DNA of 64,000 nucleotides. It comes from Maratus speciosus. Its lineage: Eukaryota > Arthropoda > Arachnida > Araneae > Salticidae. Positions 1 to 11,899 of this stretch are shown here, in pieces. Where the stretch lies: positions 470,880,806-470,944,805 of the forward strand of contig OZ010795.1 in assembly GCA_963932465.1 (NCBI GenBank). The letters run 5' to 3'. The stretch's first letter is position 1; every line of letters starts with the position of its first letter. The notes under the pieces are model-generated. The model ran no database searches, was not told where the DNA came from, and was given only the letters and a program-made list of their open reading frames with translations. The position numbers and the translations under genes are program-made.

Positions 1-298
1 ATCAGTGAAAGTGTGGATTACCATTCGCAGTGTCTGAGCCTTCAAGTGGGGTAAGTCACAATTTTGAATTTGGAGTTAATGTATGCTGATTTTTTTGTGT
101 AATTAAATTCAAAATTGTTGATCTTTTGACAATTTTAAAACTTTGATAACAAAATTTGAAGGTGGATCTAGACATGGGAGTGAGTCAGCATTTACATATG
201 TTATTGTAATAAATGTTTGATTACATTGTATGTAAAACAGTACATTTTTTTGTTTGTTTGTTGTATTGAAGTAGAGTAGTACTTTTATATAGAGAAAT

Positions 299-2060
299 TT
301 GGGTTGGAAAAAAAAGGTAGATATGGCTTTCCTGGTGAAAGGAAAAAAAGAAGATTTGAAGAAATTAGTGGATGAACTGGAACTTGCCCGGACGGGAAAC
401 GAAAGCCGGATTCAATTAAAGCATTTAGTGCTGGAATCTGAGGATTATGAAGAATACGTTCAGGCTCTTTATGAGATTATACTAGAGACCGCTCAGGAAG
501 AATTTAAAAAGCAAGAAGGTGAGCGCGCCCGGTTTCAGGAAATCGAACGTGAGGACATGTTGCGTCAACAGCAATGGGATCGCGATCAGGCCATTCGGAA
601 GGAAAAATTGGAGCAAGAAAAAGAATTAAAGGAACTAGAATTAAAAAATAATTTTGAGTTAGAAAAACTAAAAATCGAGAAAGGAATTTCCCCAGCCCCG
701 GAAAATGCAAATAGTATACCTTCGCGTTCCTCGGAACAGAATTTAAAAAAATTAATCCCGTATTTTAATCCTGAAAAAACAGACATTAGCCTGTATTTGG
801 TTTTGTTTGAACGCCAAGCTAAACGGGTTAGAATACCGAAAGAAAATTGGGTTTCTCATTTAGTTGGGCTCCTACCAGTGGATATCATTTCAATTATTGC
901 TAGACAACGCGAGACAGATTCAGAGGATTATGATAACGTTAAAAGTATCTTGTTAAAAAATATTAATTAAATCCGGAGAGTTTTCAACAAAAATTTATCA
1001 GCCATCAGAAATCGCAATCTTTAAATTGGCAAGATTTCGGTTTCGAAATCCGAAATTACTTAAACGAATGGTTGGCGGGCTTATCTATAACTTCCTTTGA
1101 CGAATTAAAAGACCTTTTGGTCGCCGATCAAATTAAACGGCGTGCAAATTTGAAATGCGTGAACATTTTATTGACAAATGACCACTGCTTAAGACGGAAG
1201 CAGAAATAGTTGAATTATTAGATGGTTATGAGAGTGTCAGAGCGTCGTTTAAGAAAAATCGGTACGCAGAGGATGGAAATACGCGTCCGAAATTGGATGA
1301 AAAACAGGCGGAAACGAAGAATGAAACTTCCCTCCCTAGTGCGTTAGCCCAACGCGGTACCATGAGTCGGGAGAAGGCATTCGAAAAAAGAGTAGAGCGT
1401 AGATGTTTCCATTGCAACTCAAGGAACCATTTACGAAATTTTTGTCCGGAATTGAGTAAAAATTCAGGATCGAGGAATTTGGGTGAAGATGTTGAAACGG
1501 GAGCGAAAGCTAGAGTGAGCTAAAGTAGGAGTGGAGAGATTAAATTCTAGATGTGTCTGGGATAAACAACGGAAGGCCGTAGGCAAACGTAAATTACCAG
1601 TCATTGATATAAATATTTTGGGCAGAAAAGTTACGGGAATAAATGATTCGAGTACGGAGTTATCCATTTTTCGAAGCGAATTAATTCCAGATAAATATAA
1701 AACGAGTGAACAGATCGAGTTAGTTCCGGCCATCGGAAAAATTTGCAGAGCGGACCTGGCGAAGGTTCCAGTTTCTTTGTGAAACGGGAACCAGGGATGG
1801 ATGTGGAACGGGATCTCTCGAAATGGGTCCCGTGGATGAGATGGCTTTTGGACGCGACCGAAAGCGGTCATTTTTCGGCTCTGCTGATGGAGCGATCCGC
1901 TCCGAAAGGGATAATTTTTTTATTATGTGTATAAGACTAATGTGTGCTTGCTGTGTGTGTGTCCATGTGCCGTCAATAAAACTGTAGAAAACGAACTCAA
2001 GGTTCTTTTTATTTTTAGTTACGAATCTTTCCTTAAGTTAGTTTTATTTGGCGTTACAGC
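299..2060 (+). pseudogene. Decayed gypsy-like LTR retroelement: gag and protease remnant, pol deleted
   Basis: An open frame from ATG 323 to the stop at 968-970 is rich in Glu/Lys coiled-coil sequence and ends in a gag-like block (YLVLFERQAKR, WVSHLVGLLP). The coding sense then moves to a second frame (around 1040-1140) and a third (about 1185-1523), so at least two frameshifts break gag. The third segment carries a zinc knuckle at 1404-1445, CFHCNSRNHLRNFC, matching CX2CX4HX4C. A fourth frame (1531-1782) resembles a retroviral-type protease, but its D-S/T-G active-site motif reads DSS. No reverse transcriptase or integrase follows. Instead there is a polyadenylation signal aataaa near 1976 and a run ending ttggcgttacag, which may be LTR-derived. 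Gag of this kind is common in spider genomes (knowledge, not searched here). Non-functional; element boundaries are uncertain. Confidence 0.8.
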
Positions 2061-2399
2061 ATGTAGAATGAAAATTAGCATGTGCTGATGAACATATCTG
2101 GTAACCTAAAGATTTTTCTTAAAACATATGAAATTAGAAAAGATAAAATAGATAAATAATATTCAATATTTAGCATAAAATATTTTCATTTAAAAAATGC
2201 ACATTATTTACAGCAGTTAATAACAAAATACAATGATCTTTAAGATTTTGGTTAAGTTGTAAAAGACCATTTTCTGGATTGGGATTGGGGATGATTGTCC
2301 TTAAAGAATTTAAAAGAGTAACTTAAGATATCAAATTGAATAACACAGCTTGCAAAAATTGAGTGCTAGTTATAGCATTTCAATAATACTACCAATCAG

Positions 2400-2513
2400 T
2401 GTTAGTTGCAGAATCTAATGGCCAAAAATGTTGACTTGGACACTTGGAGTTATCACTGTTAGTTGCAGAATCTAATGGCCAAAAATGTTGACTTGGACAC
2501 TTGGAATTATCAC
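2400..2513. repeat. 57-bp tandem duplication
   Basis: Two head-to-tail copies with a 57-bp period, beginning tgttagttgcagaatc, differ at one base (gag/gaa). It is a recent local duplication in otherwise plain AT-rich sequence. Confidence 0.9.
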
Positions 2514-2859
2514 TCAGAAAACAAAATAACCAGAAGTATTTGGGTATTAAAAAAATAATAATAACCGCAGAATAATATATATATTCATGAAACTGCATCA
2601 AATGTTTATTGATTGATTATTATATTATTAATCAAAGGATTTTTCATACGATTTTCAAGATATCAATGTTTCACTGTGTAGAGCAGTTTACTTTGTTGCT
2701 AATAATGTTTAAATTAGAAATGATTTCAATTTTCTATATAATTGACTGTAACTATTTAATTTAAATACTTTCAAAAGTTATATTACTTATATAATATCCA
2801 ACAATGTTTATCTTATCAACAGATGTGTATCTGTATGCAATAGGAAATTATATTTTAAA

Positions 2860-2955
2860 AAACCCGGTTTAAACCAAAAAAACCTGGTTTAAACCAACTA
2901 AACCGTTTTTTTTTTTTGGGGGGGGGGGGGTTTCCAACCCTGCTGCAATATACCC
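2860..2955 (-). mobile_element. End of a CAGGGTTGG-type DNA element
   Basis: Two ggtttaaacc palindromes are followed by T and G homopolymers and then ccaaccctg. Read on the - strand this begins CAGGGTTGGAAACC and runs into ggtttaaacc repeats, the layout of many hAT-like MITE ends. No matching opposite end was found nearby, so it is a fragment. Confidence 0.4.
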
Positions 2956-3168
2956 AATAATAATAATATTGGTTTGCTACAAATATTCTGTTTGTTCAGA
3001 ACTATTCCATTGAGTGTGTGTGAGAGAGCGACAAGGGAAAACTGTAAGGGTAATATGTTAGAACATTTTATCAGATATAGACTATTTCAAGAAAAGATCT
3101 ACAATGGGTAAAAAGCAAGATGCCATGAAATTCATTTCGCTCTTTAGAAAAATAAAAAAATAAAAACA

Positions 3169-3567
3169 AATTGGAAATTGCACGTCAAACGTGGCAAATG
3201 AGGTGCGTTTGTAATATAACTTGTTTTATAACTATTTTTGTTCTGAATGTATATTTTAGGGCACTTTATAAATGCATATCAATTTAATTCTGTTCGAAAG
3301 GCTCTAACATCATTAAAATGCACTTGAAATATTTTTTTCCTATTGGCCGTAATGTAACGGATAAATTTGACTGTCCCTGTAATTAAACTATACATCCGAT
3401 TTTCATGAAATTTGAAATGACTCGACAAAATGTTGCAACAATTATATATTTTAAATTTCAGACTATTCGGTTGGGTAGTTTTTGCTCTGTTATATACCGA
3501 CGAACGGACAGACGGACTGAACGACCACTATAGGTGCTACGTATTTATATAATTACGAACGCACCTA
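3169..3567 (+). repeat. Dispersed repeat, copy 1, with AGGTGCG inverted ends
   Basis: The block from the aggtgcgtttgtaat start to the attacgaacgcacct end has matching inverted termini. An inverted, diverged copy lies at 41632-41930. Both copies share about 30 bp (gcacgtcaaacgtggcaaatg) outside the inverted end, so the real unit is larger than the TIR-bounded part. Confidence 0.7.
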
Positions 3568-3785
3568 AAAAGGTTATGAATTTCTGAAAAGTATGAAATG
3601 CGTGCTTGTCCGTTTAGTGTTCTAATCATGGTCAGAAAATTTCAAGAAATTTTCTTTAATATTATTCAAACAAATCTTTTTACTTTGTCTCGAAATGCGA
3701 AAATGGTTATACAGGAAAAAGGATGGACGACAACAACCAATGTCTTGTTTATTGGCTGCTGAAGTTGGTCGTCATATCCGAGCCT

Positions 3786-3812
3786 TATTATTATTATTAT
3801 TATTATTATTTT
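3786..3812. repeat. (TTA)n microsatellite
   Basis: About nine TTA/ATT units in a row. Confidence 0.95.
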
Positions 3813-3908
3813 AAATTGAGTTTTCATTCAATATTTTTCATTTTTTCGATGTTTCTTAAGAAGTTTTTTATAACCTTACGTTATTATTGATGTGAAATTA
3901 ATTTATAA

Positions 3909-4347
3909 CTAGTCGCCCTTGGCGACCAATTTGGTCTCCCTTAAAATTTAAGATTTGGAAAGCATGTTAAGCATTGTATCATGTTACTTTTAATCATAAT
4001 CTAATTTACTTGGACTCCCTTTATATAATTAATATAATCCCTTAAGCTAATGTTAGCTTTTGTTGCGTTAAAATATCTCAATTTGTTGATTTTCAGTAAG
4101 CAAGTATACCCTATTGGTTTACAATGGAAGTCTATAGGAATTTGGTGAAATATTAGGTATATCGCCAAGTTGACGACAAACTTGGCGGCGTTTGGCAATG
4201 GAATACGGTCCCCCCTATGGTAACCCCCTTATAGGTATGGAGATGCATTGAATGCTATTCAATAACCAATGAGATGCGTCTCATTCGGTCGTTGCCATTA
4301 AACAATTAAAAAATAGTCGCGATTTTTGTGCCACGTACGATAGCGTA

Positions 4348-4366
<19 letters not shown>
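3909..4366 (-). mobile_element. Non-autonomous Helitron-like element, copy 1
   Basis: Read on the - strand the element begins TC followed by a TA run and TTACGCTATCGTACG, and ends with a perfect 6-bp hairpin GTCGCC-aag-GGCGAC directly followed by CTAG and then T. A 5' TC, a terminal hairpin with CTRR, and insertion before T are the Helitron hallmarks. Related sequence is at 22090-23629 and 37985-38160. There is no Rep/helicase coding. The 5' boundary blurs into a GA microsatellite. Confidence 0.6.
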
Positions 4367-4378
<12 letters not shown>

Positions 4379-4601
4379 AGGAAAGGGCTCTGGGGCCGTT
4401 TTCTATTTTCTTCCCATTTAACCTCAACTTGCTTGACTTAATTCGATGCACAGGAGTTTGTTTCTCAAATTCCACCACAAATGCTCAATCTCTCTGCTCA
4501 ATCTCTATGCCCCATATCTCAATCGATTGATCACCATCGACAGTTGGTTAACGAAGGCAGTAAGAACTTCGTAGGTTGGTACATTGGTACAATATCTTGT
4601 T

Positions 4602-4635
4602 TAAACAGATAAAACGACGTTGTTTTATCTGTTTA
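4602..4635. repeat. Perfect 14-bp inverted repeat
   Basis: Arms TAAACAGATAAAAC and GTTTTATCTGTTTA flank a 6-nt loop, gacgtt. It could form a hairpin or cruciform; no role is evident. Confidence 0.8.
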
Positions 4636-4799
4636 TATTATATTGCACCAAGTAATATTTTAATTGTGAATATCTTGTTTGCTTTTTTGAGTAAACTAAT
4701 ATTGATACGACAGAAAAAATCTATATTTTACTACATAACTTTTAGAAATATTTTCAAATTATTTCATCTAAAATATTTTTCTACCCTTTAAATTTTTGA

Positions 4800-6850
4800 T
4801 AAACAATAACATAATTAAAGTTTTATTAATATATTAATATTTTGTATTAATGTATCTTTGTATGAGTAATACTTTCAATAACCACTACGTTTCATACTGA
4901 CTTTTCCCTCAATGGCCTTTTTTGTGCGATAAAGTCATCGCGTGCTGTGTTTGATGATCATACTTGTCTCTCAGCGTCAGCGAAAAAGCTCTCAAGCCCG
5001 GACGCCCTGCAATGCGAAATACTCTACGCACGCTTGAATAAATTATATCGCATGGAATAAAGCTCTTACCGAATATTGGATTTGGGGATTGCTTTATTAT
5101 ATGTAATGCATTTGTTGGTGCCAAAACTGGGTGAGCCTCTTGTTTCAGCAATTGAAGCTGTCCTTTTCGCACTCTTTTCTCAATTTCTCATACAAGGGAG
5201 GAATATAAATTGTACCAGTAATTTGTTTTCTGAAGTATATTTGTTTTGTGTCTATGTATTTATGATGTGTGGTACTTCATCGAGTAGTGACTTGGAAAAT
5301 CAAACAATTTATCACGCCGTGAGTCCCTGAACTACTAACTGTCATTACTCGGGTTCTCATGTTACTCCCTAATCTATCAAAAAAATTACGTCATGATTCA
5401 CTGAGTAAAGAATTATTCTGGCTGGGATGTTTTCAAGCATCCTGATGAGACAATTGCTCAAATTGTGTAATATTTCATTTAAATTTCAAATGATGCTATG
5501 ATGCGATGTAACTACTTCGTTGTTACGAGCATGTTAATAAACATCAAAGTAAACCTAAAATAAAATAGTATGTGTAATCTGAGAGAGAACGTGAAAAACG
5601 TAACGGATAACGTTATGAATCATTGTATTATAGATCGTGCAACTGTAGAAAATGCTCGTTTGTCTTGACAAAGGCTTCCGTAAAGCAGAAACATGTAGAC
5701 AGTTTATGTCTAAAAAACTTTTTTACTGATTTTATGGATTTTATTTAAAACCTTTTAGCAATTAATGAAATATAGCAGGAATACAATCAAAACTTATTCC
5801 AGCCATTTGAAGACTAATAGTCGTTACGCGATTTTTTGACATACAAATGCATCGAGTGCGGTTTCTAACTGTGATGATTATATGTATATTGGAGTAAAAT
5901 TCATTAGGTGTTTACAATTTCCCTAATATAACCTTACACATTACATCCTTTCATGTAACAAAGTTTTCTTTGTTCTTTTTTTTCTGTTGACATCAATCTT
6001 TTCTCAGATCGCTGCGGGATTTATGTTACCAGAATTATGCAAGCAACTTTTGAGGGAGGAATAATCTATATTGTTTTTTTTTATGATTTGGGGGGGGGGG
6101 GGGATTTTGCTTGAAACTATGTACTGCTTCAGGATTTAAACTATATGTCTCAGCTATAATAATACCCATTTCAATATGACTTCCTTGTGTTAAATAAAAC
6201 ATACTTTCTAGAAATGGGATACCGCGCATTTTTCTAATGAAACTTTCAAGCTGTTTACCGTCAAATATTGACGAGTACTATCTAGTTCACTATTATTTTA
6301 TTTCCAAATATTCATTTATAATGTTTATCCCCTTAAATTACAGAGAAAAAAAAAACATTCTAAAAGACTGCCATAAATTAGGAAAAGAACACTATTAAAG
6401 TCGAGTTTACTCATATAATTACTTTAAATTTAATGGTACTTAACTTAATGCATGCTATATAAGTTATAGATATTTACATTTACAGATGAATTTATGTTTT
6501 CGCACATATTAAAACTAGTAAGTAAAAATACAAAAATAACCATGACAAACATTTTTACTTCCAAAGTCTCACTGATAAACTTTACAGTCTTTCTTTATCT
6601 TTATAATATCTCTCTGTTTCCATTTTTTTTTTTTTTTTTTTACTTACTTTTCTTATTGTAATATATTTTCTCCTTACACAACTCGTTTATCATTTATAAA
6701 AGTAAGAAGATTTCCCTTCTCTGTACTGTTAAATAAAAAAAAAATCCCCTTTTCTGCTTTGTATTTTTCATTTTTATTTAAAATTCTTTTACTCACCCCA
6801 CCCCTAGAAGCGAAAAAAAAAAAAAAAAAAAAAAAAAAATCAAACAGGCA
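4800..6850. other. Intronic or upstream sequence without a recognised gene
   Basis: AT-rich sequence with simple repeats. The part at 4900-5200 is less AT-rich (cgtcagcgaaaaagctctc, cccggacgccctgc), which hints at old inserted sequence, but the open frames there (up to 87 codons) resemble nothing I know. Long G, A and T homopolymers occur near 6091, 6620 and 6815. Confidence 0.6.
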
Positions 6851-6855
6851 AAAGT

Positions 6856-7980
6856 GACATTTTCAAACCAAGCTCAGCTTTATTTTCATACCTTTTCATG
6901 TTTTTAAATTGATCGGAGAGAGATAACAGCGTGGATTTTTTTTTTTTTTTCCGGGGGAGTATATTGTAATTTATTCTAAGTATATTTATCTATTCAACAG
7001 GATTTAACATTCATCCTTTAGAATTTCTTTGATGGTGTTTACAGTTTTTTAGTAGGATTATTTAAAATATGCTATTTATAATAATGAACACATGTTATTG
7101 AAAATAACAAATATCATTTAGCATAATTATCAAATCTTATTTAACGATATTTCTTTGACATTTTCAAACCAAGCTCAGATTTATTTTCATACCTTTTCAC
7201 GTTTATAATTGATCGGAGAGAGATAATAGCGTGGATTATTTTCCGGGGGGGGGGGGGGGGTACTGTAATTTATTCTAAGTATGTTTATCTATTCAACAGG
7301 ATGTTTAACATTCATCCTTTCGAATTTCTTTTATGGTTTTTAGAGTTTTTTAGTAGGATTATTAAATATATGCTATTTATCATAATTAACACATGTTACT
7401 TAATGTAACAAATACAATTTAGCATAATTATCAAATCGTATTCAACGGCATTTATTTGACATTTTCAAACCAAGCTCAGCTTTATTTTCAAACCTTTTCA
7501 TGTTTTTAAATTGATCGGAGAGAGATAACAGCGTGAACTTTTTTCCAGGGCAGTGTATTGCAATTTATTCTACGTACTATATTTATCTATTCAACAAGAT
7601 TTAACATTCATCCTTTCGAATTTCTGTTTTGGTGTTTAGAGGTTTTAGTAGGATTATTTGAAATAAGCTATTTATCATAATGAACACATGTTATTTAATG
7701 TAACAAACATCATTTAGCATAATTATCAAATCGTATTTTATATATATAAACATCTTTTCGAATTTCTTTTATGGTGTTTAGAGTTTTATAGTAGGATTAT
7801 TTAAAATATGCTATTTATCATAATTAACACATGTTATTTAATGTAATAGATGTCATTTAACATAATTATCAAATCGTATTATATATAAACATCGTTTCGA
7901 ATTTCTTTTATGGTGTTTAGAGTCTTTTAGTAGGATTACTTGAAATACACTATTTATCATAATTAACACATGTTGTTTGA
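6856..7980 (+). repeat. Tandem array with a 301-bp unit, three long and two short units
   Basis: Units begin gacattttcaaaccaagctc at about 6856, 7157 and 7458, an exact 301-bp spacing twice. Two shorter units of about 140 bp (starting near 7744 and 7882) repeat only the second half (gaatttcttttatggtg to cacatgtt). Homopolymers within the units vary in length (ttt versus ggg). Confidence 0.9.
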
Positions 7981-8106
7981 GGGGCTCACAACCATAGTAG
8001 ACCAATTCCATTTTCTCTATTGTGAATAATAACGCTTTAAAGTTCTTAATAAATAATTAATTCATGTCAAGAGATTTATAAGGATTATACGTGTAGAAGA
8101 CGCGTA

Positions 8107-8530
8107 GAAAAATAAATAAATAAAGCACAGTTTTAAGCATAAAACAATCACTTTGTGTGAATTTTAATACATAAGCTAAAACCTTTAAACAACGTTTTAA
8201 CGCACAAATACGTACAATACTATGCACACAAAAAAATCACATACGGCCGTTTCTGGAATTTCTGTAGCTCTCAGTGCGAGGAAAAAAAAAATAATAAATA
8301 AAAGATTAAAAGGGATTCCATCTTTTATTATTTTTTTTTTTATTTATTTCTCGCGCTGAGGAAGGGGATCCAGGAATCCTGGAAACGGGCGTGTGTGATT
8401 TTTTGAGTTCATGGTATTGTACGTATTTGCGCATTAAAACGTTGTTTAAAGGTTTTAGCTTATGTATTAAAATTCGCACAAAGTGATTGTTTTATGCTTA
8501 AAAATGTGTTTTATTTATTTATTTTTCTTG
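8107..8530. mobile_element. Foldback element with ~210-bp arms
   Basis: The left arm begins gaaaaataaataaataaag; the right arm is its reverse complement ending in tttatttatttatttttctt. Almost the whole 424 bp folds into one imperfect hairpin, with arms meeting near 8318 (gggattccatctttta). No coding capacity. It resembles a MITE or the core of a foldback transposon. Confidence 0.85.
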
Positions 8531-9280
8531 GCTTATTATTGTATTTCAAGGTATTAAGCATGTCTTCAAAAAATATATCTTTTATCCAGTCGAATTGTTT
8601 TCAATGTTTATTGCTTAATAGAAAATGCTTGGTATCAAAATTAAATGATTTAAAGTTTTAAACGATAAATAAGGCATTTATTCTACAATTTATTCATTAT
8701 AATATTTTTAAGTAATTGGTAATTGATAAAAGAATGGATTTTTAAAGAGAAAGTGTGTCGAAATAGTCATTCAAAATATTTAAATTGAAGTGTTTGAATT
8801 TCTTCATGGTGATTAAAGTTAGTTAGTATTAGTTAATAATAATTAAATATCTTTTACCTTTTAAATGCTCAAAACTCTATTTTGAATTAAACAATATCTG
8901 AAGAAAATATACTTCTGAGAAAATAACCTCCATTTAAAATATAATGTAAATTGCATTTTATTTTATTTTTTAATTTTACTTATTAAAACGATTTCTGATT
9001 TATCAGAAACCACTTCCGTAAATACTTTGAGTAATTTAATCATTATTTACATTTAAAGATGTCAGCTAATTTTATTTATTGCATCTCTTTCTAAATACTT
9101 TCAATTAATATACAGTAAACGTATTTAAAAAATAACGAATAGTATTAATTTAAAATTACGTATTACTGTGCAAAAGTATTTCCTTTTTGTATCTTATTCT
9201 TTAGACGAATAATATGGACCCTAACAAATCTAATAACACAAGTTGTGTAATTAATGTTACCTTTACATTTTATATTATAA
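8531..9280. other. Featureless AT-rich sequence
   Basis: I see no open frame, tandem repeat or element boundary here. Confidence 0.5.
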
Positions 9281-9284
9281 AACA

Positions 9285-9490
9285 TAAACATGTCCACGGG
9301 TAACGTTGGCGTCAAATTGACAAAAACAACGATCTAACTAATAAATTTCGCTCTTATACTGCAATTTTTAACTTCTAAACATCCCACTATTTCAATTTTT
9401 ACGCCATCGAATAGGGGGAAAATGTACTTTCTAATGCAATTTGTTTGAAAACTGTATCTTTACTGATATTTTATGCTTTTTAAAATAATT
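9285..9490 (+). repeat. Fragment of the ATGTCC-type Helitron-like family
   Basis: The order aaacatgtccacgggtaacg ... cttctaaacatcccac ... atgcaatttgtttgaaaactg is shared in diverged form with 33225-33420 and 57075-57260, and in reverse with 42277-42375. Confidence 0.6.
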
Positions 9491-9499
9491 TTCAGTCAT

Positions 9500-10500
9500 T
9501 AATATTTTTAAATCTTCGTGCACCCCAATTACAGAAGATTTAAAACAATTTAAATAAATCCGCCTTTTAATAAGATAGATTTTTGAAGAATTTCGATGAT
9601 GAAAAATTTTGCTTCAAGTCATGCGTTAAATATATGTAAAAACTTGAAAATTGATTCTAAACTATATGATGGGGTAGAAAAAATTAGTTAAAAGACTTTA
9701 TATAATCAATGTTATCTGAATAATAATAATAATAATAATAATAAACGAAAGAGTATGACGTATAACAAATACTTTTTTTACATTTGCATGAACAAACTTC
9801 GGATTAATAGCATTCCCTTCAAAAAATAAAATAACAGAGGTAAGAAGAATAAATAAGATATTCGATATTGCGTGATTCCAGTGCCCGAGGTAAATACAAA
9901 ATGTTTTCATGGATAAAAAATACACAAATACATTTACTCAGAAAAGGGGACTTACTTTTACAGGTTTTTCTTTCTTTCGCCTGGAAAAAATGTGGCAAAA
10001 GTGCGCTAACCAATACATTTATAAAACAAACTTTAAAAAAATGTTTGATTCCTGGATTTTTGATGAGATGAACTCTTGAAGAATTTTGATGATGAAAAAT
10101 TGTGCTTCCGGTCATGCGTTAAAAAACTTTTCTTTTTCTATTATAGTTTTTCCCATTAACGGAATTCCTAAGCTCATACGAAGAAAAAAAATATTTACTC
10201 TTAAAAAATTCACAAAAATTATTTTCTTTTTTAAAAACGGCCCATTACAACCTTACATTAAATATTTCAGCTAAAGGAATCAATTCTCATGAAATTCATT
10301 ATATTCTTTAAGGTTTTATTATAACGGGGATTTTTATAATTAAGTTGAAAATGTAAAAAAAAAGAAAAAAAAAGAAAAAAAAGAAAAAAGAAAGAAAGAA
10401 AGAAATCATGCGTCAATCATAGATTATGAAACACTTCCCGACACATTCAGAATAATGTAACAAAACTTCGCCGTTCGATAAGTTGAAATGGGATGTCTAA
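9500..10500. other. AT-rich sequence with a weak internal duplication
   Basis: The motif gaagaatttcgatgatgaaaaattttgcttc at 9586-9616 recurs near 10078-10110, with the words gtcatgcgttaaa after both, so about 490 bp separate two diverged copies. An (AAT)n tract sits at 9721-9744 and an (A)nG tract at 10352-10405. No gene was recognised. Confidence 0.5.
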
Positions 10501-10548
10501 TTGAACCATTTGGAAACGCATAACACTTTTGAAAACTTTTTTCAAACG

Positions 10549-10724
10549 GCCGCCATCTTAGATTTATCGGCGATGTTTTGTTGGCGTTTATCGATAAGGC
10601 AACCTCGACGAGTGACGTGTTCTGGCAACCCCGTTAAGCCTAATATGCCCATAAATCTGCTTGGTGACATTTACTTGGCGGAAAAGGGGTTTTCACGTCA
10701 AGAAAAAAATCCAAGATGGCTGCC
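10549..10724. repeat. GC-richer inverted repeat with YY1-like ends
   Basis: GCCGCCATCTTAG at 10549 and the inverted CAAGATGGCTGCC at 10712 face each other across about 150 bp that is unusually GC-rich for the window (ggcgtttatcgataagg, gtgacgtgttctggcaac). Either a small foldback element or a cluster of regulatory words. Confidence 0.5.
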
Positions 10725-11410
10725 GCGGGAATATATAGCATCTGCTCCCTAGTTCTTTGAACAACCCTGTAGATTTGTATCCATAAACTACATGCATGCG
10801 CAAAAAATAATAATAATAATAATAATTCAGTAAGGAAATACATACCAGAGTTGAAAATTTCCCTTCCTGCAATTTCCACTAATAAGGAGAATGGTACGTC
10901 AATTCTTTTGTGCAGCCCTGGATACGAGATAAAGAATTTGTGCATAACGAGTAACATCAAAAAATTAATTAAATTTAAAAGCGCATACCGAAATTGATAA
11001 CGCACGTCCAGCAATTATTGCTCAAAGATAGTACTGTAACAGATTTCTTTTGTGTGTCCCTGTAAATTGTAAATGAAGGTGCTCGGAATGCCCTATTCCA
11101 TAGTAATAATCTTGTAGTTGATTTCAGTTTCAAACTATAAATATTACAGGCAATATTTTCAACTGAGAACATGCCGCAATAAGCCTTAGTGACATATAAA
11201 AATTTCTTAGAGTTAAATACGTAACGGTACTATATTGCAATTAAAGTTTATACCACCCATAGACGGTAGTGTAATAGAATAATTCTTTGTGCGATCCTGT
11301 AAAATAACTGTAATTGCAAAATACACCATGTTCAAGAAAAAAACATGCTGTAAGTAACTGTAACAACATACTAAAATTACATTATCGCGAGAGCTCCACA
11401 AATCCTGCAT

Positions 11411-11886
11411 TTAACCCTTAAATGTCGGGTGTTGCCTTTGGGCAACATACCCAATATAGGCTTATAAATACTATTAGAATAATATTGAAGCTATATTGCC
11501 TAACATTGCCAGTAAAATACATTCTGAAAATATTATTAAATCGATTTTCAACATTTAGATGGCAACACTTGTGTTGTTTAAGAATAAAGATAGATTTAAT
11601 TTTTCAATTGTTGATATATGGTCTTTTTGTTTTGTTTGGAAGCTTACGAAATACCCTATTTTGTTCTGCAGTGAGCAAGTAAAATTTATTTCTTATCATA
11701 GTTCTCAAAATTCCTGTGTGTTTAATATTATTGAATTTTATCAAACATTTACATTAGTAGCAAACATTTCTTTAGCCGTAAACCATACTTAAAACAAAAT
11801 ATGATTTTTTAAAGTATTTTTTAAAAAAAGAAAGCCGAAAAAAAATTTTTAAATGATTTTTTAAAACTCAGGCATTTAAGGGTTAA
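11411..11886. mobile_element. TTAA-flanked MITE, piggyBac-like ends
   Basis: The left end reads TTAA-CCCTTAAATGtCgG and the right end is the reverse complement of TTAA-CCCTTAAATGcCtG. TTAA target duplications and CCCTT-starting termini are typical of piggyBac-superfamily MITEs. It is 476 bp long. Just inside the left end is a small hairpin, tgttgcctttgggcaaca. No transposase is present. Confidence 0.8.
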
Positions 11887-11899
11887 GCGTTTCAAAAAA

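Noticed and set aside
1743..1934. A second small gene after the gag remnant
   Set aside because: Frame overlap within the degraded retroelement; no resemblance to a protein.
5076..5330. An 84-codon hydrophobic frame that might be a membrane protein
   Set aside because: No start context, partner exons or recognised family; AT-rich sequence gives hydrophobic residues by chance.
10640..11014. A 124-codon - strand frame, one of the longest in the window
   Set aside because: Composition follows AT-rich sequence; it crosses the inverted repeat and an (AAT) tract, and no domain is visible.
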